A stretch of 64,000 nucleotides of DNA from Chelydra serpentina (lineage: Eukaryota; Chordata; Testudines; Chelydridae): positions 13,734,501 through 13,798,500 of the forward strand of contig JBAIAC010000059.1 of assembly GCA_037349315.1 (NCBI GenBank), read 5' to 3'. The notes under the pieces were generated by a model, which saw nothing but the letters and a program-made list of their open reading frames with translations, searched no databases and had not been told where the DNA came from. Made by a program: the position numbers and the translations under genes. Of the stretch, positions 11,060 through 20,331 are shown piece after piece; position 1 is the stretch's first letter, and the number at the start of each line of letters is the position of its first letter.

Positions 11060-12455
11060 AGAATCATGGGACTGAAGGGACCTCAAGGGGTCATTTAGTC
11101 CAGTCTCCTGCACTTATGGCAGAACTAAGTATTATCTAGACCATTCCTGACAGGTGTTTGTCTAACCTGCTCTTAAAAACCTCCTATGATGGAGATTCCA
11201 CAACTTCCCTAGGCAATTTATTCCAGTGCTTAACCACCCTGACAGGAAGTTTTTCCTAATGTCCAACCTAAACCTCCCTTGCCGCAATTTAAGCCCATTG
11301 CTTCTTGTCCTATCCTCAGAGGTTATAAAAAACAATTTCTCCCTCCTTTTTGTAACAACCTTCTACAAACTTGAAAACTGTTATGTCCCCTCTCAGTTTT
11401 TTCTTTTCCAGACTAAACAAACCCAATTTTTTTAATCTTCCCTCTTAGGTCATGTTTTCTAGACCTTTAATCATTTTTGTTGCTCTCCTCTGGACTCTCT
11501 CTAATTTGTCCACACCCTTCCTGAAATGTGGCACTGTGATACAGCATGGCCAGAAGGCAGCAGGAGATTGATCTAGGATGAGGAGAAGCCTTATTCCCTG
11601 TAGATTAATTAAAAGCACCTGAAACCAATTAGAGCACCTGAAGCCAGTCACCTGATAAAATCTCCCTGCTTCAATCAGCCAGGAGGAGAAGCTAGAGCCG
11701 AGTGAGGAGAAGTTGGAGCAGATTGATTTGGTGGTGGAGCAGACAGCAGTTTGGAGGAGTGAAGCAGAGTGGATTGGTGGTGGAAGAAAGAGCAGTTCGA
11801 AGGAAAACAGAGGAGAGTTTTTGAGAAGTGCTGCAGCGGGCTAAGAAGACCAAGATCCTAGGTAAAGGGACACCTGGCTTGTGCAGAGGGAAGGCAGGAA
11901 GCCCCACAAGCTGAAGGTCAGGAGAGGGAAGTAGCCCAGGGGAAAGAATCACTGGTACAAGTAGTTCACCTGCTATCATAGGGCCCCTGGGCTGGGACCC
12001 GGAGTAGAGGGCGGGCCTGGGTCCCTCCCTCTCCACTCCCCTTCCCTGGGATACTAGTAGGATAGCTGTTACCCCAGTTCAGGGGCAAGAAATGGCACCC
12101 TGAAACCCCCCCACAAGAAGAGAAAGTGCAGGACCCATCATAGCAGTGCCGGCAATTTGCCACAGGCGCCCAGAACTGGACACAATACTCCAGTTGAGGC
12201 CTAATCAGTTCAGAGTAGAGCGGAAGTATTACTTCTCATGTCTTGCTTACAACAATCCTGCTAATACATCACAGAATGATGTTCGCTTTTTTTGCAACAG
12301 CGTTACACTGTTCATTTATATTCAGCTTTATGGTCCACTATGACCCCCAGATCCCTTTCCACAGTACTCCTTCCTAGGCAGTCATTTCCCATTTTGTATG
12401 TGTGCAACTGATTGTTCCTTCCTAAATAGAGTACTTTGCATTTGTCCTTATTGAA
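11060..12455 (-). mobile_element. CR1 LINE 3' part, minus strand
   Basis: This reads on the minus strand as the 3' region of another CR1 subfamily. The 3' end is at the left ('gaatcatgggactgaaggg'), with the conserved 'ttcctaatgtccaacctaaa' and 'ctgctcttaaaaacctcc' blocks. Coding remnants include LERVQRRATKMIKGLENM (11455-11510). The element is cut by a solo LTR at 11535-12164 and continues at 12165 with 'cagaactggacacaatac' up to about 12452. It lies inside the plus-strand CR1. Confidence 0.85.
11535..12164 (+). mobile_element. Solo LTR inside CR1
   Basis: Begins TGTGATACAGC and ends GCAATTTGCCACA. It is flanked by a 5-bp duplication, GGCAC (11530-11534) and GGCGC (12165-12169), differing by one CpG-type change. 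CR1 normally reads 'aatgtggcgcccagaactgg' across this point, so the pre-insertion site can be rebuilt. It is 630 bp and non-coding, with a 'caggtaaagg' type splice-donor-like site near 11860. No internal retroviral sequence remains. Confidence 0.8.
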
Positions 12456-13204
12456 CAGATCTCTAAAAAAGCTAACAGAATGTTGGGAACCATTAGGAAA
12501 AGGATAGTTAATAAAACAGAACATATCATAATGCCAGTATATAAATCCATGGCACGCCCACATCTTGAATACTATGTGCAGTTCTGCTCGCCCCATCTCA
12601 AAAAAGACATTACAATTGGAAAAAGTACAGAGAAGGGCAAGAAAAGTGATTAGGGTTATTGAACAGCTTCCATATGACGAGAGATTAAAAAGGCTGAGAC
12701 TGTTCATCTTAGAAAGATGACTAAGGGGGGATATAATAACTATCTGAAAAAATATGAATGGTGTAGAGAAAGTGAATAAGAAAATATTATTTACCCATTC
12801 ATATAACACAGGAACTCGGGGTCATCCAATTAAATTAATAGGCAACAGGTTTAAAACAAACACAAGGAAGTACTTCTTCACACAACGTACAGTCATCCTG
12901 TGGAACTCGTTGCCAGGTGATGTTCTGAAGACCAAAAGTATAACTGTTCAAAAGAGAATAAGATTAGTTTCTGGAGAATAGGCCCATCAAAGGCTATTAG
13001 GCAAGGTAGTCAGGGATGCAACCCCATACTCTGGGTGTCAAACCTCTGACTACCAGGAGCTAGCATGGGACAACAGAGGATGGATCACTCAATTGCCCTG
13101 TTCTGTTCATTCACTCTGAAGCATCTGGCACCAGCCACTGTCAGAAGACAAGATACTGGGTTAGATGAACCACTGGTTTGACCCAGTATGGCCATTCTTA
13201 AGAT

Positions 13205-13698
13205 GCAACCCGAAACCCACTTTGACAGTCTGAGTGGAAACAGGTTGACCTTCATCCTCTCCGCAAATACAAATAGCCTAGAAGAGACCTGGAAAGTCTT
13301 AGTTCTGTCAAGGTAGAAGGCAAGGGTCCTTCTGACATCTAGCGTATGTAAGGCTGGTCTCCTCTTGAAGAATCTAGCTGTAGTAGTGTAGGCACAGACT
13401 GAGAAACCCTTGAGAGGTGAGTGGAAGGCTGTGATGGCAGCCAAATGTACTCTGAGCTCATTGATAGACCTCTCATACTGAGATCCAACAGGTAGTCTGA
13501 AGGGTAGAAGTTCTGAGGCTTGGAAGAGTGAAGAGAACACCAGGAATGCAAGTGTTTCCACTTCTGAAGGTAAGTTTTGTGAGTAGTAGGTTTTGTGCTA
13601 GATATGAGAACTGACTGGACCTTCTCTGAACAAGTTAGTTCCATGCTTGAGAACCACCTAGAAACTATGCTAAAAACTGTGTGGTGTAGACAAGACAA
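13205..13698 (-). pseudogene. DIRS-like tyrosine recombinase, N-terminal half
   Basis: Two overlapping minus-strand frames together give a recombinase. One frame (13339-13698) has a core-binding region with STKPTTHKTYLQKWKHLHSWC. The other (13085-13561) continues with INELRVHLAAITAFHSPL, then LHTLDVRRTLAFYLDRTK and LRLSKWVSGCI. The frameshift lies near 13500. In the DIRS recombinase family this LDVRRALAFYLDRT-LSKWV order precedes the HxxR...Y catalytic end, which here lies at 10680-10930. The reading frame runs into CR1 sequence at 13201, marking the insertion point. Confidence 0.65.
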
Positions 13699-13719
13699 GC
13701 CCTCAGTCTCAAACTGCAG

Positions 13720-13925
13720 GCAGCTGAGAAGGAACTGAGAGGCAGCAGGCCCACTCCTTCCTATATGCCCTCATTTGGAGGGACAAGGTGCTGCTCTGTG
13801 CAGTCACAGGCCCACAGCTATTGCTTTGCATTCTCCAGTCGAGAGCACATAGGCACACATGCATCCTATTGTGGAGCACCCATAGAGACACATATTCAAA
13901 GAAGAACTCAAGATTTATCCTTGTA
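13720..13925 (-). repeat. Right inverted terminal repeat of DIRS-like element
   Basis: The reverse complement begins 'gagttcttctttgaatatgt' and 'gggtgctccacaatagga', and matches the 10325-10540 repeat over about 200 bp with substantial divergence. Confidence 0.6.
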
Positions 13926-13929
13926 AGTA

Positions 13930-16600
13930 TCCTAAAAGTACTGCTCTGGGTTAGCCATGCTGTAGACTCAGGTTCTATTTCCTGAGTCACTAACTTCCAG
14001 GGCCAGCTGATCTAACACTTTCACAGTCCCTCAGCAATACAGAGCACTTTGCACTATTCAAAAGACACCTAACTGGCCCGTTAAGAATTTTTATTGATGG
14101 GCTACAATGGGTGTCCAAACATCTTCGATTTGAAGAATGGTGGCTACAACATGTACTTATGGAGCCAATATGGTTAAAGAGAAAATAATTATAGCTCCAA
14201 AAGCAAATCAGCAGGCTGATATGAGGCAAAAGGGGAATGGAAAGAATATATAACTCTGAACTTTCCATTCTTTAAAAGCCTTCTTTTGGACTCTGCTGTT
14301 TTGGCAAGATTCTGTGTGTGTACAGTTCTTTAAGCACCCTTGAAAAACTTTGGTACAAACTCACAAAAAAATAGTTATTTTAATAATTCCACTAAATAGC
14401 AGAAATAATGCAAAACGATTCAGAAATATAACAAAAGTAAGTTACCTTTATATAATAAAATTCTCTGTATCATGCAAAATGAGTACAAGCAACTCAACAT
14501 TCTGGAGTTCTTATACTTTACTTACACTGGATGGTTTAACATTCCTTTGAAATAATATTTTGGCAAATGGTTCTTAAAAGTCAAATACTGTACCACTTAT
14601 CTTAACTAAGATTCTTTGGCAGCGAAGATGAAGGTCTTTAGAAGAAAAGTTACCAAAGATCTGCACATAAAAGAAGAGCCTAAAGTGTGTCAGATATCAC
14701 ACAATTAAAGTAGGGAAAAAACTTCTAAATTTTCCATTTGCAAAACATGTAATTTATTTTGTTTTCTTCTTTAAGAACAGTTCATGAATAGAGTACCCCA
14801 TTATAAAGTTCCTTTTTTCTGACAGAATGATTTATAATGAATTGCTGCAATCTTCAACTTCATTAAACATGAACACCCTTATAGTCAGTTTTAACCTAAG
14901 CCATGCTATGAATTCTGGAAAGAGACGTTAGGGACCCAGAAGGTAATATGATTGAGCAACAGAAAAAGCTAAACTCAGAGCCAAGGAAGGCATTACTTAA
15001 CACCTAATACAATGCATCACAGGTTAAACTGGATAAAATATTTATGCACGAGCAAAGTTTCATAACTGCTCTTTGTTTAAACATAGGTGTAGCATAAACT
15101 AGGGAAGTAGTTTCAAAGTTTTGTCTATAGACCACTGGTCAACCACAGAACATTTACTGATAAGTTCAAATTGCTGCCAGCTCAAATGGGGCTGGATCTG
15201 CTTGTTTCCAGCTGACACACAACAGATAGGGAGAGATAAAATAAACGATAATATTAACGTACAAAAACGTGTTCAACCTCTTTTTAAAAAATGACAAGAC
15301 TGATCACACTGAAAACAGTTAAAAATAACTTCTTACCTAAGACTACTTTTCCAGGTAAACAATTGCTGTAATTGCCACAGGAACCGTCACATTAGCCCAC
15401 ACATTAAATCTCTCTCAATCACACTGATTTTATGCTTGAGCTATCAGAACAAACTTTAGGTATAGTACTCTTGTAACATGCTGCATCTTTAACAGTTTTT
15501 CCCATTATTTTGGGTTCACAGAGAGCAGCATGTGTTTAATGTTTATTCCCTGCAAGCAAAACTACACAACTGCATTATACATTACTTTGTTGCTTCTGAA
15601 AGTGGGATATTTTATCTCTTTGTCTCTTAGAAATAAAATTTTGGTTGCCAGACAAGCCATGTGACTGACTGTAAATAATACCATGAAAATGAAACTAAAG
15701 ATACAGAAACACACACCATTCCTGAAAAGTCATGAACTACAACTAGTGAAGCAGATTTTTCAATACTATAAAAGCAGCAAATATTTTTATCTATCTTTTT
15801 CCCCTTCCTGTTACCTCTTGGGTAGCTCTCAACACCATTTGGTTGAATTCACTACATTTCACACATTTAAATCCATCCCAATCTTGAAAGGTTATACCAT
15901 GAAACACAATATTTGCTTAATTCCATATAAGAAAGTTGGCCCTTCATGGCTAGTCCAGAATGTGGGTTGGGATTAAGAGGGCAAAGTTACATCCTGGCTG
16001 AGTCACACCTGTCTGTAGGGGACATTCTTACTGATTAATTCCCAGAGTTTATTTCAAGTGCTTATATTGGACGACTGACCACAGGTGAGGGAGGCACCTT
16101 CAAACGAACAGCAGAAGTGAACCTTTTTTTTAAATCTTCTACTGCTCCTGTCAATCCCTCCCTCTTCTCCATTTGAGGATATTGGTTCCATCTGGTTATC
16201 ATTCTGTCACTCTGTATGTAAAGGGTTGTTTGTTGCACATTGTATTATAACTGGATATGGCCTGAACCTCTGAATATTGAAGCGACTGTGCAGGCACATG
16301 GTACAACTGTTTTGTCTTGAATTCACAGAATTACACCTTTGTGACCTATTCTGCTGCCCTCCTCCTCCTCCATGGACAAAAACATTTAATGGAAATGTTG
16401 GTTGGTGCTCATCTCAGGACTTGTCCTGGCCCCAAAGAAGTCCTGAGATGGGCAATGCCACTTTCCTGTGAATTTGGCAACCAGACGGTCTTCACAGTAG
16501 GAGGGAGTTTGATCCATATGGAGGCCTACATAGGGCTCTAGGCTTGGTTACGACTTGGAATAAGGCAGCCTTGGTGAACCCAGGAAATGTTTGCATACTT
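13930..16600. other. No recognisable gene or repeat
   Basis: AT-rich DNA with only short chance ORFs. I see no exon with splice-like borders and no confident repeat. Confidence 0.4.
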
Positions 16601-16699
16601 TAAATTTGAGAGGTTTCAGAGTGGTAGCCGTGTTGGTCTGTATCCGCAAAAAGAACCAGGAGTACTTCTGGCACCTTAGAGACTAACAAATGTATTTGG

Positions 16700-16736
16700 G
16701 CATAAGCTTTCGTGGGCTAGAACCTACTTCATTAGA
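16700..16736 (-). ncRNA. Decayed hammerhead-like motif in PLE
   Basis: Minus strand reads CTAATGA, A, GTAGGT TCTA GCCCAC, GAAA, GC. The essential CUGANGA has G changed to A, and stem II has an A-C mismatch and a G-U pair. It is probably inactive. Confidence 0.55.
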
Positions 16737-16767
16737 TGCATAGAGTGGAACATACAGTAGGAAGAGC

Positions 16768-16889
16768 ATATATATATATAATATATATAATATATATATA
16801 TGTGTGTGTATATACACATATATATACACATATATACACATATATATACACATATATACACATACATACACACACACACACACACACAG
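16768..16889. repeat. (TA)n/(TATACACA)n/(CA)n microsatellite
   Basis: Compound TA, TATACACA and CA repeat about 120 bp long inside the PLE 3' untranslated part. It creates meaningless Tyr/Ile/His/Thr ORFs on both strands. Confidence 0.95.
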
Positions 16890-16987
16890 AACATGAAAAG
16901 ATGGGGGTTGCCATACCAACTCTAAGAGACTGATCAATTAAGGTGAGCTATTATCAGCAGGAGAGGTTTTAGTTGGAGAGGTTTTAG

Positions 16988-17848
16988 TCAGGGGCTGAAG
17001 GTGATTGCTAGTGGCGTTCTGTTATTTTCTTTGTTGGGCCTGTTCTGTAGTAGGTGGCTTCTGGGTACTCTTCTGGCTCTGTCAATCTGTTTCTTCACTT
17101 CAGCAGGTGGGTATTGTAGTTTTAAGAATGCTTGATAGAGATCTTGTAGCTGTTTGTCTCTGTCTGAGGGATTGGAGCAAAAGTGGTTGTATCTTAGAGC
17201 TTGGCTGTAGACAATAGATCGTGTGGTGTGTCCTGGATAGCAGCTGGAGGCATGTAGGTAAGTATAGTGGTCAGTAGGTTTCCGGTATAGGGTGGTGTTT
17301 ATGTGACCATCACTTATTAGCACTGTAGTGTCCAAGAAGTGGATCGCTTCTGTGGATTCGTCCAGGCTGAGGTTGATGGTGGGATGGAAATTGTTGAAAT
17401 CATGGTAGAATTCCTCAAGAGCTTCTTTTCCATGTGTCCAGATGATGAAGATGTCATCAATGTAGCGCAAGTAGAGTAGGGGCCTTAGGGGACAAGAGCT
17501 AAGGAAGTGTTGTTCTAAGTCAGCCATAAAAATGTTGGCATACTGTGGGGCCATGTGGGTACCCATAGCAGTGCTTCTGACTTGAAGGTATATATTGTCC
17601 CCAAATGTGAAATAGTTGTGGGTGAGAAAAAAGTCACAAAGTTCAGCCACCAGGTTTTCCGTGACCTTTTCAGGGATACTGTTCCTGACAGCTTGTAATC
17701 TATCTTTGTGTGGAATGTTGGTGTAGAGGGCTTCTACATCCATAGTGGCCAGGATGGTGTTTTCTGGAAGATCACCAATGGATTGTAGTTTCCTCAGGAA
17801 GTCAGTAGTGTCTCGAAGATAGCTGGGAGTGCTGGTAGCGTAGGGCTA
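16988..17848 (-). pseudogene. PLE reverse transcriptase, C-terminal part
   Basis: The open minus frame (16988-17743, 251 residues) holds PLE reverse-transcriptase motifs: MDVEALYTNIPH (motif A with its aspartate), GTHMAPQYANIF (motif B; the residue before it is TAM as in the family) and LRYIDDIFIIW (motif C, catalytic DD). Thumb-like sequence follows to IDRARRVPRSHLL. It is closely similar to residues 203-450 of the ORF at 25690-27168. The start is an artefact of 5' truncation: the same frame runs upstream to the insertion border at 17848. No endonuclease follows because that part is deleted. Confidence 0.9.
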
Positions 17849-17859
17849 CCATTTGAGAG

Positions 17860-18391
17860 AGACTGAAGCACACATGATAAATATCAATCATGTTTATTGT
17901 GCTATTGGAAGGTGGTCAGACACGAGGGTGGTCTAAGAACCTGTACAGAACAGAACATAATTTGGTCCCAGCTATACAGGCAAGACTAAACTGTATTAAA
18001 CTCACTACCTTGAAACAGGAAATGGACTAAACAAGGTAACACAAGAAAATGATAATCAACTTGACAGCCCTAATTGTTAAAGATTTTGAAAGGCTGGGTA
18101 TTTTGTAAGAAGTACATCTCCTTGTCAGTGTTACAATAAAGGTTGCAAGTTAAGATTTAATGAATTGTGAAACTAAATGAATTTGTCCATATTCAGCCAC
18201 AAGCAAAATAGATATTTAAATGATCTCTCTAAATGTTTTCAGTTATGTACTGTAGTAATTTTCAGATTACGTACCTAGCTTATAGACAAGGGTTTCCCAT
18301 TTTAAAATATTTCCTCAGCATCTGAAGTAAAGTTATGAGAGGTGGGCCGGGGGAAATAAAAGTTCCACAAAGGGGGAAGTCCAGGTACCTA
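17860..18391. other. No recognisable feature
   Basis: Unassigned AT-rich DNA between the PLE and the MITE. Confidence 0.4.
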
Positions 18392-18599
18392 GGCTTTGTC
18401 TACACTACCTTGCTTTTAGTGACACAGCTATGCCGCTAAAAGGCACGCAGTGTAGCAGTGAAAGCTCTCTTGCCGACAAAAAGCTTTCACCCCCCATGAG
18501 CGGCAGCGGCTCTGTTGGGAGGATAGGGTTAGGGGTGTTTTTTTTAACACCCCTGAACAACAAAAGTTTTACTGACGAAGTTCTAGTGTAGACAAAGCC
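18392..18599. mobile_element. PIF/Harbinger-type MITE
   Basis: Perfect 17-bp inverted repeats, AGGCTTTGTCTACACTA (18391-18407) and its reverse complement (18584-18600), enclose about 175 bp without coding capacity. The GTCTACACTA core matches the ends of the Harbinger element at 58586. Harbinger elements duplicate TTA/TAA; here the flanks read CTA and TTA, so one base has changed. It was presumably mobilised by a Harbinger transposase. Confidence 0.8.
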
Positions 18600-18664
18600 T
18601 TAGTCTATTCTCTCCCACCACAAGTGAATGCTGTGAGTTCCTTAATGTCAATTTCATATACACA

Positions 18665-19095
18665 CCTCAACAGGTGCTGGCTTCTAATTTTTCCTGTGAG
18701 TGTTCAAACCCTGCTCAGGCCCAGGCCTTGCCCCAACTCCACCCGTTCCCCCAAACCCACACCCTGCCTCTTCCTGCCTAACTCCCAGCTCTGCCCCCAC
18801 TCCACCCTCCCCCAGCTCCCACCCCACCGCCAGGCCTACCCCCACTCCACCTCTTCCCCTCAAGGCCCCACCCCACCTTTTCCCAACCTGCCTCTTCCCG
18901 CCCTCTCTCTTGAATGCTGTTCCACAGGAGGTGCTGGGAGGGAGGGAGAGGAGTTGATTGGTGGGGTCACCGCAGGTGGGCAGGAGGGGGGGGAGGGAGG
19001 AGAGCTTGGCTGCTGGTGGATGCTAAGCACTGGCAAACTTTTTTCCTTGGATGCTCCAGCCCTGGAGCACCCAGGGAGTCTGTGCCTATGCACAC
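18665..19095. repeat. C-rich repeat of unknown class
   Basis: Strand-asymmetric DNA rich in CCCCACTCC-type words (18710-18900), followed by a 'tgctccagccctggagcacc' stem. The same type of 'ggagcacccagggagtc' ending is common in turtle DNA. Proline/serine-rich ORFs here are composition artefacts. Confidence 0.4.
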
Positions 19096-19325
19096 CTCTT
19101 GCCCCCCACAGCTCATTATGGGGAGAGTGAGAGCAATTCTGAACAGCAGAAAGAGATAAATGGTCTGGTCACTTTGATCTAAGGAGCAGTTGTTGCCTGC
19201 TGAATTGCTACCTTTTTTTAATTTCTAACTTATCCACGTATGTGGCATGAAGAGGAAAGAACTGAAAAGAAAGGATGGCATTAATCTGATCAGAACTCAG
19301 CTTCCTCTGAAGTCAGGCAGAGGAA

Positions 19326-19611
19326 CTGAGGGTTTGTCTACACTCCAGGAGGGAACAAGCCTCCCAGCCCAGGAAGACAGACTTATGTTAGTGGGGCTCA
19401 AATTAAGAGTGCTAAAAATAGCAGTGTGGATGTTGAAAGCCCACCAGCAGCCACCAATGCTGGCCTTAGATGCTAGCAGCGGTTCTAGTTATAAATCCTA
19501 CTGGTGCCTTTAGCTGTAAAGATTGGTAGTGCTATGTGATTTTCTGCTGACGCGTCAAAAGGGGCAAAAAAATGCAGCACACTGGAACTGCTTATGTGTA
19601 TCATGTAGTGT
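19326..19611. repeat. Possible MITE left-end fragment
   Basis: 'gggtttgtctacactcc' at 19331-19347 resembles a Harbinger-type end, but I find no matching right end. The following sequence is unassigned. Confidence 0.35.
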
Positions 19612-20331
19612 TTATGGGCATGTCTACATTACAAACTTGAGTTGACCTATGTTAAGTCAACTTACAGCCAATGTAGTAATTACTGAGGTGGTTCATGTCC
19701 ACACTGCCCTCCTTCTGTCGGTGGCGCACAGCCTCACCTGGAGCACTTCCACCAGTTTAAGAGGAGCAGTATGGGGGGGGGGCTGAGAACTAGGGCTCTC
19801 AGCTCTGCATACAGCACCCCACTGGGAGCCCGGCTGCCCCCAACTGCATGCCGGGAGCTCGGCTGTCCTCCCCTTCCCCCACCCCAGGCTCTCAGCTCCC
19901 TGCTCCCCACCAGGAGGACGGCTGCCCCACCCCACACAAGCACTCGGCTTCCCACCAGGAGAATGGCAGCTGCCCAGGCGCAGCCTGGCTCGGAGCAGGG
20001 AGCCAGGAGCCCGGCAGGCACAGCCTGACTTGGGAGCAGGGAGCCCGAATAGCTGCTCGGCTGGGAGCAAGGAACCAGGGGGCAGCCGGGCAGTAGCTGA
20101 AGCCCCCCCACCCACCCTGGCTCTGGAGCCGTGAAATTGACAAGAATTACAGCCAACAGCAGATGTAAGTAACCCACAGTGTCTACACTGACACTACGTC
20201 GCCCTAACTGCACCAACTTAAGCCCTATACCTCTCGTAGTTTAGTAGGGCACTTATATTGGCAGGAGCAAGCCTGTAGTACATACGCTGACATAATTAGC
20301 TTGTTGTGAGCTGTAGCCTAGACCAACCCTA
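19612..20331. mobile_element. Possible Harbinger-type MITE, about 720 bp
   Basis: Left end 'gggcatgtctacattac' and right end 'agcctagaccaaccc' (reverse complement 'gggttggtctaggct') form weak inverted repeats with TAA-like flanks. The inside is unusually GC-rich (19700-20110) and gives overlapping ORFs up to 160 residues on the minus strand and 85 on the plus strand, none with a domain. Turtle MITEs with GC-rich cores exist, but this call is tentative. Confidence 0.4.

Larger units (their letters stand above)
11020..13201 (+). mobile_element. CR1 LINE 3' part, plus strand, interrupted
   Basis: A CR1 in two pieces. At 11025-11062 the plus strand reads 'gatcttggagtcatcatgga' (CR1 coding, RDLGVIMD). 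After a minus-strand insert the text resumes near 12453 with 'aaaaaagctaacagaatg' and runs through degenerate reverse-transcriptase C-terminus, including a KVQRRARKVI segment followed by YDERLKRLRLF. It ends in the CR1 3' terminus 'cagtatggccattctta' at 13201. Frames are broken many times. The two pieces are not perfectly adjacent in CR1, so a few dozen bases were lost at the insertion site. Confidence 0.75.
10325..13925 (-). mobile_element. DIRS-like retrotransposon remnant with nested insertions
   Basis: Two inverted terminal repeats (about 10325-10540 and 13720-13925) enclose the two halves of a tyrosine recombinase gene, both on the minus strand. DIRS elements have inverted rather than direct terminal repeats and use a tyrosine recombinase instead of an integrase; the recombinase precedes the 3' repeat, as it does here. 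Gag and reverse transcriptase are missing, so this is an internally deleted copy. Between the halves lie a plus-strand CR1, a minus-strand CR1 inside it and a solo LTR inside that. The interpretation rests on ITR homology plus recombinase motifs. Confidence 0.65.
16613..17850 (-). mobile_element. Endonuclease-deleted Penelope-like element
   Basis: A 5'-truncated PLE on the minus strand: terminus at left ('gtttcagagtggtagccg'), then the hammerhead-like end, a microsatellite, and the reverse transcriptase. A 9-bp duplication ATTTGAGAG flanks it (16604-16612 and 17851-17859). Compared with the element at 24899-28165, about 690 bp are missing, including the whole GIY-YIG domain. At the junction a 'ggagaggttttagt' block is present twice in tandem (about 16960-16989). 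In the complete copy a matching 'ggagaggttttagt' precedes the reverse-transcriptase end, so the loss looks like a microhomology-mediated deletion. Confidence 0.85.

Noticed and set aside
12312..12809. A 165-residue minus-strand ORF as a gene
   Set aside because: It crosses the junction of two CR1 copies lying on opposite strands; it is a chance frame.
16683..16937. ORFs rich in Tyr, Ile, Val and Cys on both strands
   Set aside because: They are translations of the TA/CA microsatellite.
18624..19159. Proline/serine-rich ORFs up to 168 residues
   Set aside because: Composition effect of a C-rich repeat; no domain and no homologue known to me.
19693..20216. Overlapping ORFs of 80-160 residues in a GC-rich block
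   Set aside because: GC-rich core of a probable MITE; several frames are open simultaneously and none has a domain.
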